This document shows positions 35,014-47,737 of a stretch of DNA of 64,000 bases, in pieces. This DNA comes from Malania oleifera (lineage: Eukaryota > Streptophyta > Magnoliopsida > Santalales > Ximeniaceae). Positions within the stretch are counted from its first letter, which is position 1; the number at the start of each line of letters is the position of its first letter. A model generated the notes under the pieces. It did no database searches and was not told the origin of the DNA. It saw nothing but the letters and a program-made list of their open reading frames with translations. Location of the stretch: assembly GCF_029873635.1 (NCBI RefSeq), contig NC_080419.1, positions 74,574,597 to 74,638,596 on the forward strand, in the 5' to 3' direction. A program made the position numbers and the translations under genes.

Positions 35014-38000
35014 ATGTGCTTGAGATTGTCCTCCTCGAAGGACAAGTGGTATATGGATAGTGGATGCTCGCAACACATGATAGGAGATAAAGTAAAATTT
35101 GGATCGATCATATCCAAAGATGAAGGATTCATTACATTTGGGGATAACTCTAAAGGTAAAATCATTAGAGTTAGTAAAGTTGGTAAGGAACCTTCACTTG
35201 TCACTGTTAATGTGTTGTTAGTAGAGGGATTGAAACATAATTTATTAGGTATAAGTCAACTATGTGATAAAGGTTATAAAGTCTCATTTGAACATGACAA
35301 ATGCACTGTAGAGAACAAATCTGAAAATAAAATATTGTTTATTGCTAATCGTCATGAAAATGTATACATCACTAGCCTTGATAACCTTGCTTCTCAACAT
35401 GTTACTTATTTCTCCGCCATAAAGGAGATTAGTTGGATTTGGCATAGGAGAATAGGACACGCAAACATAGATTTAATATATAAACTTGTTAAGGATGAAT
35501 TAGTTAAGGGATTACCTAAGACTAAATTTGTGAAAGATAAAATTTGTGATGCATGCCAACTAGGAAAACAAACAAGAACGAGCTTTAAGGAGAAGAAAGT
35601 AATCTCTACTACTAGGCCACTACAAATGCTACACTTAGATTTATTTGGTCCAAACCCTATTCAAAGTTTAGGAGGAAAATCATACGCATTCGTTATAGTT
35701 GACGATTATTCAAGATATACATCGGTTCTATTTTTAGGTCACAAAGATGAAGTGCATGAACAATTCATAAATATGTGTAAGAAAATTCAAAATGAAAAGG
35801 GTTATACAGTCACTAAAATCCGAAGTGATAGGGGTAGAGAATTTAAAAATCAAAACATGGTAGACTATTGCAATTCGTTAGGAATAGCTCATAATTTTTT
35901 GGCTCCCAGAACACCACAGCAGAATGGTGTAGTTGAAAGAAAAAATAGGACTATATAAGAAATGGTGCGAACAGTATTTAACGAACATAAATTACCTAAG
36001 TATTTCTAGGCTGAGGTAGTAAATACGGCCTGTTGTGTTCTAAAGAGTTTTGATTAGACCATCTCTTAATAAGACTCCGTACGAATTATGGAATGACCAT
36101 AGACCAAACATATCATATTTTCATGTCTTTGGCTGTAAATGTTTTATGCTTAGAGACAACGAACATCTAGGAAAGTTTGATGTGAAATCAGATGAAGGTA
36201 TCTTCCTAGGGTATGCCTTAGATAGTAAAGCCTACAGAGTATATAATAAACAAACATTAACCGTTATAGAATTCATTCATGTAGTGTTCGATGAGTCAAA
36301 TCTCTTCTAAAGAAGGACCGATGAAGATGAAATTGAGATAAATAAGGAATTTAAAAATTTGTCCATTAAAAATGATTCAGGAAAGAAAAATGAAATTAAG
36401 GAACCATCGGCTGAAACTACTCAAATTGAAAATGAGGTTAATGAACTACTTAAAGAGTGGAAGTACATAAAGAATCATCCCATTGATCAAATAATAGGTG
36501 AACCATTACGTGGAGTAGCCACTCGATCCTCACTTAGGAATATAATTAGTCATTTTGCCTTTCTATCTCAAGAAGAACCTGGGAATGTGAGTGAAGCAAT
36601 TGAGGATGATTCGTAGGTGATGTCCATGCAAGAAGAGTTAAATCAGTTTGAGAGAAATAAAGTATGGACATTAGTTCCTATACCTAAGGATAAGATAATT
36701 ATTGGAACAAAATGGATATATACGAACAAGAAAGATGAACATGGAATAGCTGCTAGAAATAAGGCAAGACTAGTAGCTCAGGGATATAACCAGGAAGAAG
36801 GAATAGATTTTGAAGAAAAATTTGTACCTGTAGCTAGAATGGAAGTTATTCTAGTGCTTTTAGCATATGCTGCTTTTAAGAATTTCAAGCTATATCAAAT
36901 GGATGTCAAAAGTGCATTTTTAAATGGCTACATAAGTGAAGAGGTATATGTAGAACAACCCCTAGGTTTTGAAAACCATAAGAATTTAAATCACGTTTAT
37001 AGGCTAACAAAAGCCTTGTACGGTTTAAAGCAAGCTCCTAGAGCTTGGTTTGAGAGATTAAGCAGCTTTCTACTGGAAAATGGATTTATTAGAGGAAGGA
37101 TAGACACAACACTATTCATCAAGTCTAAGAAAGATGACATGCTCCTAGTTCAAGTATACGTAGATGACATCATATTTGGAGCTATAAATAAAGACTTGTG
37201 CAATGAGTTTGCTAATACTATGCAAAATGAATTTGAGATGAGCATGATGGGGAACTAAAGTTCTTCCTAGGACTTCAGATAAAACAAGCTAAACATGGAA
37301 TTTTTATAAATAAATCGAAGTATATTAAAGATCTGCACATGGAATTTTTATAAATCAATCGAAGTATATTAAAGATCTGCTCAAAAAGTTTAATATGGAA
37401 GATGGAAAAATACTAGGAACACCTATGAGCTCTTCTTTGAAGTTAGACAAAGATGAATAAGGTATACCAGTATATGTCAAGCTCTATTGTGGAATGATCG
37501 GTAGCTTACTATATCTGACTGCTAGCCGACCTAACATAATGTTTAGCGTATGTTTGTACACAAGATTTCAGGCTGCACCAAAAGAGTCACACTGTTAGCT
37601 GTCAAACGAATACTTAGATACCTGATAGGAACCGTGGAACTTGGATTATGGTATCCAAAGTATACATCTTTTGAGATTATCAACTATTCAGGTGCCAATT
37701 TTGCTAGTAGCAAAGTGGATAGGAAGAGCACGAGTGGTATATGTCATTTCTTAGGACAGTCTCTTGGTTTTCCAAGAAGCAAAATTCAGTAGCTTTTTCC
37801 ACAGCTGAGGCAGAATATGTAACGGTAGGAAGTTGTTGTGCTCAAACACTATACATGAAGCAAAAACTAACAGACTTTGGAATAATCTATGACACAATCC
37901 CTATAAGATGTGACATTATGAGTGCAATAAACATCTCAAAGAATCCTATATTACATTCACGAACTAAACATATGAAAATAAGACATTATTTTCTTCGTGA

Positions 38001-38130
38001 TCATGTGCAAAAAGGAGATGCAACACTTGAGTTTGTATGTACTAATGAATAATGTCAGACATATTCACAAAACCACTTGCGGAGGATAGGTTTATCCAAA
38101 TTAGGCATGAATTAGGCCGAATGCATAGTC
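35014..38130 (+). pseudogene. pol of copia B, long open blocks with stops
   Basis: 35014-35958: protease (YMDSGCSQHM with DSG), pre-integrase zinc site (HRRIGH and CDACQLGK), and integrase core with catalytic Asp in LHLDLFG, Asp in RSDRGREF and Glu in GVVERKN, ended by TAA. 36050-36310: integrase C-terminal part with FHVFGCKCFM and GYALDSKAYRVYN. 36617-37258: RT with [32 protein letters not shown] and the YVDDI active site (37157-37171), ended by a one-base frameshift. A 44-bp tandem duplication lies at 37293-37380. RNase H spans 37550-38052 with FSTAEAEY. The blocks are well preserved, so inactivation was fairly recent. Confidence 0.9.
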
Positions 38131-38704
38131 GAGAGGTTGCCTAGAATTATATTAGATGATATAATCCAAGGGAAGCAATGTCACTTAATATTCCAATAGA
38201 CAAAAATTTCATATTCAGCTCATTTGTTCTCACTCGGTATCACATTTGTTCACATATGAAATTGGGCACACTTTGTATAGTAACATTGCAATTTACATTC
38301 AATAACACAGCTTTTTGCATTAGTAAGGGGGAGAAGTAAATTGAATTAACACAGAGAGAGAGACACTGCACAGTACAATCTTTAAAATCTGATTACTGCA
38401 TAAGTTTTTAAAACTTTAAGATTTAAAAGGGGAGAAAAACATAACGTTATGTCCATTCATGTATTATTATTGTTATACACCTTTTTGTTGATGTCAAAAG
38501 AAGGAGAAGCATCAGGCTATAGTAAAAATGGGCAAAAATGGTTTGGCAAAACTAATTGTGCATGAGCATGAACATATATTTCATTTGGCATGAGCATATT
38601 TCACTTATGGAATATTTGATGTATTATTTGAGGAGGAGCCTTGTTAGGCATAACCCAATCTGTATTTTTGCTCATGTATTTGTCATCATCAAAAAGGGGG
38701 AGAT

Positions 38705-40171
38705 TGTTGACTCTATGAGTCCAATCTAGTTTTGATAATGACAAATCGCTTGGTATTTGATATATGCATTGAGATTGTGAACATGATCAATATTTAGCAT
38801 GCACAAAAGGATAGAAAATCATGGAAGCCATGAAGACTAAAGTATATACATCTTGGCAAACTCCATGGAACTAAAAGAGTTGACGAATGAAGATTCAGGC
38901 GGCAAGTTCAAGAGCGTCAAGGGAATTGGTATTTAGAACTGAATGTATTTAAATATTTCATATGACTTAATTTGAGGCTCAACATGTACCCAAGACTGAC
39001 TTTAGCACTCATGCATCTTATGAATATCTTTACAGGATATTTATGGACTTAGAGATATTGTTAAAAACCTCAAAAAATATTTTACAAAAGAACAAAGAAA
39101 GAGTGCAAATGCAATTTTTTTAAAATTAAAAGGAAAAATTCAGAAATTGGTCAGTTCAGGAGACCGAGCTCAACGTTTAGTCATCTGAAGATTCAACTTC
39201 GAAAGATCGAAGTTAAGCTCAGTCGTCTGAAGAATTTCTTCTGAAGACTGGAGATTAAGTTCAGACGTCTGAAGAATTATTGGTGAAATGCAGAACCTGG
39301 CAGAAGCATATCAGAAGACTGAACTCGGACTTCAGTCATCTGAACCTGACACTTCGAAAGACCGAACCCAAATCTCGGTCGTCTGACCCTGTGTCCAGGT
39401 TAATTTTTTCGAAACTATAAGGGACTTCAGTCGTCTCAGCCTTAACCCTCAATCGTCTGAACCTGTGGGAAAGTTTAAAATTTTAATTTTTAATGAGCGA
39501 ACACACGAATTAATTTTTGATCCAACGGCTAAGATTATTCTAAAGGCAAGGTACCCATATAATGAACATCTAAACCCTAGTGCCCGTACAAAGATTAACA
39601 AGAACAAGAAGAACGATAAGAAACAACCACAGGAAGAAGAAAATGAAACCTTTGGCATACGATTGAGCATATTAGCACAGCTTGGGAGATCACACTACTA
39701 AGGTTGTGATTGAGATTTCAAATCTTATACTACACATCTAAGCTAACTCTACTTTGTTCCTCAAAAGGTTTTCTTGTGATTATTGTGCAAGCATTTTGAT
39801 ATTGAAGTTTGGTAAATCAAACTACTTGTTAATATTTAGTCTCATAGAGTTCTTCATATAAACTGATTTACTTGTTGATATTTAGTTTTCAAAGAACTTT
39901 TCATCTCAAAATATATTATTGAATATAAGCTAAGTGATTAATCTTAAGTGTACTTACTTATAGATTATTTTGATAAGATCAATACTTGAGAAAGATTTTC
40001 GCCATTGGTTAAACGGTTTTGATTCAAGTATGTATTGAGTTAACGACTCTATATTTTTTATATCTTAAAACCACTTGATTAAATATTCTTAGTGTTCATA
40101 ACTATATATTTTATTGAGGGATATTTTCTGGAAAACATTATATTCAATGTTTTGATCTTTGGAAATCATAT

Positions 40172-40202
<31 letters not shown>

Positions 40203-40990
40203 TTTGCATATTACAAAGATCATATTGTGGTTGAATATTTGATAGAAAACTTTTTGATTTTGATCGATATAATATTTAAGACAAAGCTTTTGATAAGTTC
40301 GCATTTGATATACGTGCATTTTTACAAAGTGAACTAGAACCCTAATTTTGTCCAAAACTTCTACTTATATCATTACTTGGGAGATTTGAAAGAAAAAAAA
40401 AAAGGATATTGGTTGAAGCATTTCATTCATATAACGATTGTATCGTTTCATATATACTGAGCTTCAAGTTTCATCATATGTATATGTGCTAGGTTTTAAT
40501 TGTACTCACTAGCGTTGTTAGAAGCGAATCTTGAGTTGTTTTTACAGATTTGATATTATATTATAATCACAGTTTGGGTTGTGAACTGTGTGAGGAGGAA
40601 GTTGTGCCTTTTATAAGCAGCGGATGTAAGGGAAGCTTTGTCCTGGTTAAAGGAGCAGGGAATTAGTGGAATCCTTGAGTAAGTTGCTCAAGGCGAGGAC
40701 GTAGGCTGGGTTGGCTGAACCTCGTAAAATCCGTGTTTTTCTTCTCTCTTTCTTTACTCTTTTTACTTTATGCATCACATTTAAATATCTATCTTGCATG
40801 TGTATGTTGAATAACTCCACACGTACTTGAAAATTAATTGGGTGGAAAGAATTCATTGGTGTAATAATTTAAATCAGTCTTATACTTCAGCAATCAATTT
40901 AATTAATTTAGAAATAGGGTTTAAGTGGTAAAGGTTTTTGAAAATACCCAATTCACCCCCCCCCCTCTTGGGATTACACTTAAATTAACA
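38705..40990 (+). repeat. 3' LTR of copia B
   Basis: 2286 bp, TGTTGACTC to TTAACA. Array at 39150-39470, TATA-like ATATAATG near 39558. The end has the C-run and CTCTTGGGATTACAC block seen at the ends of all SIRE-like LTRs here. Confidence 0.88.
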
Positions 40991-41062
40991 GACACCTTCT
41001 TTTTCAATTGTTGGTTCTCCATTTCCACTATATGCACCCAGTGAGCCATCTCCACTGCATGG
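40991..41062 (-). pseudogene. CACTA coiled-coil exon, part upstream of copia B
   Basis: Minus-strand reading HHAVEMAHWVHIVEMENQQL runs to KKKV at the copia B boundary. It is preceded by an acceptor-like ATTACATAG. See 32018-32128 for the other half. Confidence 0.5.
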
Positions 41063-41375
41063 TGCTATGTAATCAACTAGTGTACTTGTGTAAGTAACAT
41101 CCACATAAAATCCAGAAGTAGCTAGAAAAACATAATGATATAGTGAAGTACAAAATACAGGTAGAAACCAAAGCACCATGTATTTTTATTAATTTCATAG
41201 GCAGTACAATATTGATAGAAACATCAAAGCACACGTACAACCATTCAAAAGTATAGTAAAATAGAATACAGGTAAAAATAAATAAAAGAAAAGAAAAGAA
41301 AAGCAAAGTGTGCATGAGCACAGTACATAAGCTAAATAGAAAGTGCATCAAAAGATCCCAAACATCTAATCTATC

Positions 41376-41822
41376 CTAATCAAAGTCAGAATCAGAATCA
41401 GAACTAGCTGAGCAAGGCGAGGAGACTACTGCTCTAGCGGCATCTCGGTCCCATGCCATTTCCTCTAGAATACGGTGCAAGTTAGGGGTAAGAGAGGAGG
41501 GTGGTTTGCATGGTCTAAGGATATGGAGCGGCACCAGCTAGTTAGATGTGCTCGCTAGAGGCACTGCGGCAGCATCCAGTGGCATGGTCGGCCTAATCAT
41601 ATGGAGTAGCACTGGCTGAGCGAGCATGTCCTCTGTAAGCCCTTGGGTAACATTCGGGGACTGTTCTCTAATGGGTGGCGTAGTAGAATGTGTCAAGGGC
41701 AACTGCACATCCTCAAGAGTCAACCTTGGTGCTCTCGTCTCCTTCGAAATCCGTTCGTGCTCGCTTAGGGCCGCTTGACCCTTGGCGGGTCCTAAACCCT
41801 CTACCGCTTGGTAGTGCATCAT
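41376..41822 (-). pseudogene. CACTA-associated ORF with acidic tail
   Basis: A 149-codon minus frame starting MMHYQAVEGLGPAKG with one internal TAG (41538-41540), staying in frame afterwards through NLHRILEEMAWDRDAARAVV to a C-terminal SSDSDSDFD and TAG (41376-41378). It is GC-richer than its surroundings. Proline-rich low-complexity middle plus an acidic serine/aspartate tail fits the accessory (TnpA or Ptta-like) proteins of plant CACTA elements, but I see no diagnostic catalytic motif. Confidence 0.5.
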
Positions 41823-42118
41823 GGCGAGTGGTCATGCTTCGAGGAAGCCCGAGGCTCCATTCACTGAGGCATTGGAGAGGAAAGATGAAACCCTAAGTGC
41901 GCAAGGATGGGGCATCGCACAAGGTGAGGCACAAACACCAACATCCATAAAAAGATTTAGTCATTCGGTGCATTATGGATAGTAAAAATGTTAATCATCC
42001 TATTTATCATTTCATGAATTACATCATTTATTAAAAGCTGTTAAAGAAAGTAAAAATTAATCAAGATAATGAAAAATATTGATTCAAGCAATTTAATGAA
42101 GAATGAAATGAATAGTTA

Positions 42119-44247
42119 TGAAAACTAAAATGTAGTCCCAAGAGTGGGGGTGAATTGGTTTTAAAAATTTTCTCTTAATTTTAAGATGTCTTAACCTCTT
42201 TTATTTTGTTTAATCAATTCTTGACTTGTTTGTTTAATTTATCAATCACACAAGAAATTAGTTCCTTTAATACAATCAACAACAAAACTACTTAAACAAT
42301 CAAGTAACCAATCAATCAACCAAACCAATTATTCAATCAAACACAATATCCAAACCAAGATATATAAGATACAAGATTTCAGCTTTTGTTTGTTTGCAGC
42401 CCTATTGTTAATGCAATCCCTTTGATAATGAATTAGCTTTCTCAAAGTGATTTTCAACAAAACATTCACACTCTTCTCAAAATTCAGAATTCAGATAAAC
42501 TCTTAGTCAATTTATCTTTGGGTGTTAACCAAGTAATGTACTCCCTTATGGTTTTCGCAAAGTATGCATTAACCAATGTACTCCCTTTTGGTTTTCGCAA
42601 CCCAAATCAAAATTAGACTTTATGTTTACTTGATTTCCAAATATACATAGTATATATGATTACAAGTTAAATCATCCATGCAATTTATATGTGCTGAAAA
42701 TAAAAAGTAAGGGAAAGAGGGAGTGAGACCGGGATTTTTATGAGATTCGGCTTATACCCAGCCTACGACCTCCCCCTTGGCAAACCACCAAAGGATTCAC
42801 TAAAACTAGTTCCATTTCCAGACGGAACAACACCATTTACACACTCCTTCAGTAGGCTAGAGGCCTCGTCTCCAAACGATATAACCTCATTCGGTCACGC
42901 CTTCAATTATGCTAGAGCAGCACCTCTCTAAGCAATATCCCCTTACTTAGCCAATAGCCAATGGTCTGAACACCTCGAATCATCCAAGAATGAAAAAAGA
43001 TATGAAGTAATCTCTGCATACAATAGCACTCTCAAAATAGAGTAGATTAGTACAATTTCAACTCTAGGTACTTTAATAATATAAATACCAATAAGAAATA
43101 GAATTGAAGCTCAAGTGTAGAATTCACCAAGGGTTCCTTTGTGATTTGAGAAAGCTCAGTATGAGAACCTTAGGTTGGTGTTTCAACAAAATAGATGATT
43201 TCCCTTCAGCAAGAGTATGAGCAATATGAAACTTTAAGAGAGATTGAAAGATTTGATGCAAGTATGTTGTGTGATTGCTTGTATATTTGAATTCTTGGGA
43301 TTAAAAGAGTATTTATAGGAATTTAAGGATTAGTTTTCTTGTTTCCCAAGTAACTTTGAGTGTCCACCAAGTTTTTATAACATTCATATTTGAAAAAATA
43401 ATTTTTGAAATTTGCCCGTTGGAGTTTAAAAAATCAAAACACGTGGAGTCAGTCGGCTGACCAGGCGACTAGGTAGTGTATTTCCACAGGGTCAGTTGGT
43501 TGCACAGGCGGCTGACACCCTTTTGTCTTCCATAAATTAAAATCAGGAAATAGTCAGTTGGCTAGCGTGACACAGTTCAAAATGGGTTAGTCGGCTGGGC
43601 ACTATCAGTCGGTTGGGTGGTTTCAGTTTATTGAGTCAGTCGGTTGGACAGTTAATTTTTTTGTTGTTTATTTGTTAGTTGGCTGACTAAACCCAAAGTA
43701 TTTCTAGTCAGTCGATTGACCAGTCTTTTTTCTGATTTTTCATTTTTGGTTTTCAAATTTAATTTGTCTCTCTTGTTTTGGTCTTTCATAAAATATTTTC
43801 CGAGGTTTTAAAATAGGTCTCTAAGTCCATGTATTTCCCTTAAAGAGCTTCAACAATATTTCAAAAGATATTTAAATATTAAAGCACTTACATAAAGACT
43901 TCTAAGCTATTTGTCATTCTTAAACACTTAAGTCTTCATGCTTTATCTTAGCCCTTTCTTCAAGCTTTAATATCAAGTTCATCCTATCTTAGCCCTTTCT
44001 TCAAGCTTCAATATCAAGTTCATCCTGTCATAGTCGTCAAGCTTTAATATATCATCCATGCCTTTAAGTATTCTTTAAGCTTCTTATGATCATGTTCGTT
44101 TGGAATATAAGCTTCAATTGATCCTTGTGAGTACTTGACCTTACTTTCTCAAGGTGGAGTCCTAAAATGTCATCACTTAACCAAATATGTTAAGTTCCAC
44201 TTGTTTGTTAGCATCATAATAGTATGTTAAGCTTTGTAAGGCCAACA
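42119..44247 (-). repeat. 3' LTR of copia E
   Basis: 2129 bp, near-identical in layout to 47738-49843. Array of CAGTCGGCTGAC-type motifs at 43445-43725, directly upstream (minus sense) of TATAAATA (complement at 43310-43317). Confidence 0.9.
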
Positions 44248-44258
44248 ATCTCCCCATT

Positions 44259-45740
44259 TTTTATGATGACAAACAATGAGCAAAAATATGAGTAAGCCTT
44301 AAAAAGACTCCCCCTTTCAATAAGCATCATCTTCAACATATTTGTAAGATCAAGATTACTATCAACGCCAATTTTAAGATCATTCAATATCATGCATATC
44401 AATACCAATTTCAAGATCATTCAATGTCATACTTCTTCCCTTTGTCAAATACTTCTCTCCCTTTTGAAATATACTTCATGTTTCAAAATTTCAAAATATT
44501 TCAATACGAAACTTAATTTTCAATTTTTACTCAAAACTTCTTTCCCTTTTGACATCAATCAAAGAGAATAGGATATATAAACAAAATAAATCATATTTTT
44601 GAGCATATGAATATCAATCATGCATATCAAGTATATGATACCAATTTAGATTTTCATTAATTCTAATTCCAATTGAACTTTTGAATTTTTAATACCAAAC
44701 TCAAATTGAAAATTTATGATACCAATTGAATGATACCAATAAAAAATCATTCATGATGCCAAAAAAAATTAGGGGGAAACAAAATACAAGTTATGAGTCA
44801 TAATACTCCCCCTGAATTTAATACATTCAAATTTGATACCAATTATGCTTTCTAAATTTATCGTCCGTGTTTCAAACATTTGATGTATATGCTCATGGAT
44901 ATCAAATACCAATATCATATCAATTTCATAATTTACTCATGGATATAATTATACTTGTCATGCTCAAATACCAATTTATATATTCATGGATACTAATACA
45001 CTTTATAGATACCAATGTTAATGTCACATTATGCACAACTCATGAATACTCTATTATTTAGATTCAAATTTATCCATTTATCCATGTGATCCATCATAAG
45101 CATACATGGCCAAGAATTTATCAATTCATATCAAAATTCATGTTTTTAAATTATGCTTCATAACTTTATGCTCAAATTTTCAAAATATAGTGAGCCATAA
45201 ATTATCAATATTTTCATTGTCTCTAAAATTTTCAAAATATCAAATTTAAGATGTACACATGTGTCATATTGCATTCATATAAGCATGGATTAAATCATAT
45301 CATGTGCTTTGTACTATACTTTTGCTTGGATTGTTCTTATGTTGCTCAAGTATTTTATTTCAAACTTGTTCAATAGTTTTTCTTTCAGTCAATCGGCTGA
45401 GCTTCTGTCCAATCAACTGACCTATACTTTCTCTTTCAAGGTTTTGTTCAATCAGTCGACTGATCATATGGTCAGTCAGCTAACCTTTGTTTTCTTTTAC
45501 CACTTCTATGTTGAGCTCTCTTCTAAATACTTATGCAACAAGTTCTATTTGCTTTAGCTATTCTTTTTCTTTTGATCTCATATAAACATCCAAACTTCAT
45601 GTATCTTAATGCTTTCTATTTCATGCCTTGTATGATTCATTCATTGATTTGAGGCCAACATTTTTCATGAGTTTCAATAAGATAAGCTTGAATAATTTTT
45701 ATCCTTATTCTATGTTTGTATGATGTTTCCATAAATTTAA
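44259..45740 (-). other. Non-coding interior of copia E where pol is missing
   Basis: About 1.5 kb with no coding frame in the gag direction. It holds repeated ATACCAATTT / TTTCAAAATAT phrases and a second, internal palindrome cluster (45385-45480: CAATCGGCTGAGC, CAGTCGACTGATC, CAGTCAGCTAACC). Confidence 0.6.
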
Positions 45741-45761
45741 TATCAATTGAAGTTGAAGAAT

Positions 45762-47680
45762 TTAGTATTTCATTTTTGGTACCCATATTTTCTTAGATCC
45801 GGATGGTTTAACAGGGGATGTTTCTTTAATTCTCCAAACTTGTTTAATCTTCACACCCTTTCTTTTAAATTGATATTCAAACTTTATATGTCCTTTTTTC
45901 GTAGATTGATAGCATATGGTGTTAGTGTAGGCATTTGAAGATGTGCTAGCATAATCTATGGATGCTTTTGAAAAATAACCCATGTAAAGATTCTTTTTCT
46001 TTTTATTTTCATCCCCATTAAATCCAATGCCTTCTTTCTTTAAGGTCATCCTTTGTGAGCCTATCATTTTGTCAAAGTTTTCCTTACCTTTTGTATAGAT
46101 GTAAATGATCTTTTCTTTATCTTAAATTTGATTTTTGAGATCATTTATCTTAATATCTTTCTTTTTATCAACGTTCTTTTCTGATTTCTCTAAATCTTGA
46201 GATAATTTTCTATTTTTATCCTCTAATTCAGAAATATATATGTCTTTTTTATATTCCATGGAGGATAGGGATCGAAGATTTTCTATCATCTTTTCATTCT
46301 TACTTTCTAATTTCTTGATTTTCAAGTCTTTTTCTTTTTCAACGGGATTTTTAGCTTCTAATTCTTTTATTACAGTTTCATACTTATTTTCTGTTTTCTT
46401 GAGTTTTGAATCTTTATCACTTTCAGCAATCTTAATTGATTCTAACTCTTACATCATTCTATTATTCTTGTTTTTCAACAATGTGTTTTGTTTAGTTACT
46501 TTGATTAGCATCTTATGTACTTTGAATAAATCATTTTTTAATTCATCATAAGATGGCATGCTTTTACTATTTGATTCATCGCTACTATAACCATTAACTG
46601 ATTTGGATGAGGTGCTCCCCTCATCGTCTCATGCCATAAAGCAAGTATAAGCAACCTCTTGGTTACTTGATTCATATTCTGAACTACTTGTACTCATGTT
46701 GTCCCAAGTAGTAGCTTTCGTAGTCTTTTTGTTTTTCTTCTTGGACTCTTTCTTTAGTAGTGCACATTCCGATTTTATATGTCCAGCTTTGTTGCAATTA
46801 TAACATGTGGGGATTTTATTTCTTGATTTCTTTGTATGAGTTTCTTCTTCATCTGATTCATAGTTTTGAATTCTTCTTTTAAATTTATTCTTCCTTCTTA
46901 GTATCTTTGCAAGTTTCTTAGATATGAAGGTTAGTTCATCTTCATCCATCTCTTCTTCACTACTAGAGTTTTCTTTTGAGGCTTTGAAGGCTATAGACTC
47001 TTGGGCTTTGGTTTTTCCACTCCTTTCATTCATTGACATTTCATATATGAGTAGAGAGCCTATTAGCTCATCTAAGGAGGTGTTTTTCAAATTTCTTCCT
47101 TCTGTTATGGCAGTGACTTTTGGTTCTCATATAGGTGGCAGCCCTCTAAGAATTTTCCTTATCATTTCATAGGTTGTGTAGGTTTTTCCTAAGGCGTTTA
47201 AGGAATTTATTATGTGAGTGACCCAAGTGAACATATCAGTTATGGATTCATCTGGATTCATCCTAAAAGCTTTATATTCGCTTGTAAGCATATCAATCAT
47301 ATTATCTCTAACATCTATAGTGCCTTTGTAAGTGACTTCTAGCTTGTCCCATATTTTCTTAGCCGATTTACAAACCATGACTCTGTTGAGTTCATTAGCA
47401 TCTAAAGCACAATACAAGGCATTTATGACACTTGAATTTATTTGAAGCATTTTGTAGTCTATATCGGTCAAGTCCCTTTTCTCTTTAGGAATTTGTTTTC
47501 CATCCATTATTTTATAAGAATTCGATCTCCATCCATAACAACTTCTCATGCTTTCCAATCCATATGTTGAAGATAGATTTGCATTCGTTTTTTCCAAAAA
47601 GTGTAGTCATGTCCACAAAAGATAGGTGGTCGGGTTGAGGATCGGCCCTCTCTGAAGGGAGTTACTCCTATATGTGCCAT
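45762..47680 (-). pseudogene. gag of copia E
   Basis: The likely start is the ATG at 47680 (MAHIGVTPFREGRSSTRPPI, the usual SIRE gag opening). A frameshift near 47550 precedes a long open part (to 47127) with the UBN2-type core (KKIWDKLEVTYKGT, ILRGLPP). After a stop, 47090-46629 has DELIGSL, an acidic stretch and zinc knuckle CYNCNKAGHIKSEC. A broken coiled coil follows (46325-46122), then a second knuckle reduced to CYQSTKKGHIKFEY with two Cys lost, ending KKIWVPK at the gag-protease boundary. Coding stops exactly where pol would begin. Confidence 0.85.
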
Positions 47681-47722
47681 TAGATCTTTTTATAGCTTCT
47701 TGTTAAGATTTACAATAACTAG

Positions 47723-47735
47723 GCTCTGATACCAA
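47723..47735 (-). other. Primer-binding site of copia E
   Basis: TGGTATCAGAGCC on the minus strand, two bases after the 5' LTR end; it matches the initiator tRNA-Met site fully. Confidence 0.88.
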
Positions 47736-47737
47736 TT

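Larger units (their letters stand above)
32129..40990 (+). mobile_element. Copia element B (SIRE/Maximus-like), 5' LTR truncated
   Basis: 8.9 kb. The 3' LTR (38705-40990) is complete; the 5' LTR (32129-33879) breaks off and is fused directly to gag, losing the LTR end, the PBS and the gag start. PPT AAAAAGGGGGAGAT precedes the 3' LTR (38691-38704). Target repeats are degenerate: GGTAT (32124-32128) against GACAC (40991-40995). The gag, protease, integrase, RT, RNase H order is copia. It lacks priming signals and has stops, so it is dead. Confidence 0.88.

Noticed and set aside
38100..38704. Possible env-like ORF between RNase H and the 3' LTR of copia B
   Set aside because: Some SIRE-type elements carry one, but no open frame of useful length is present here.
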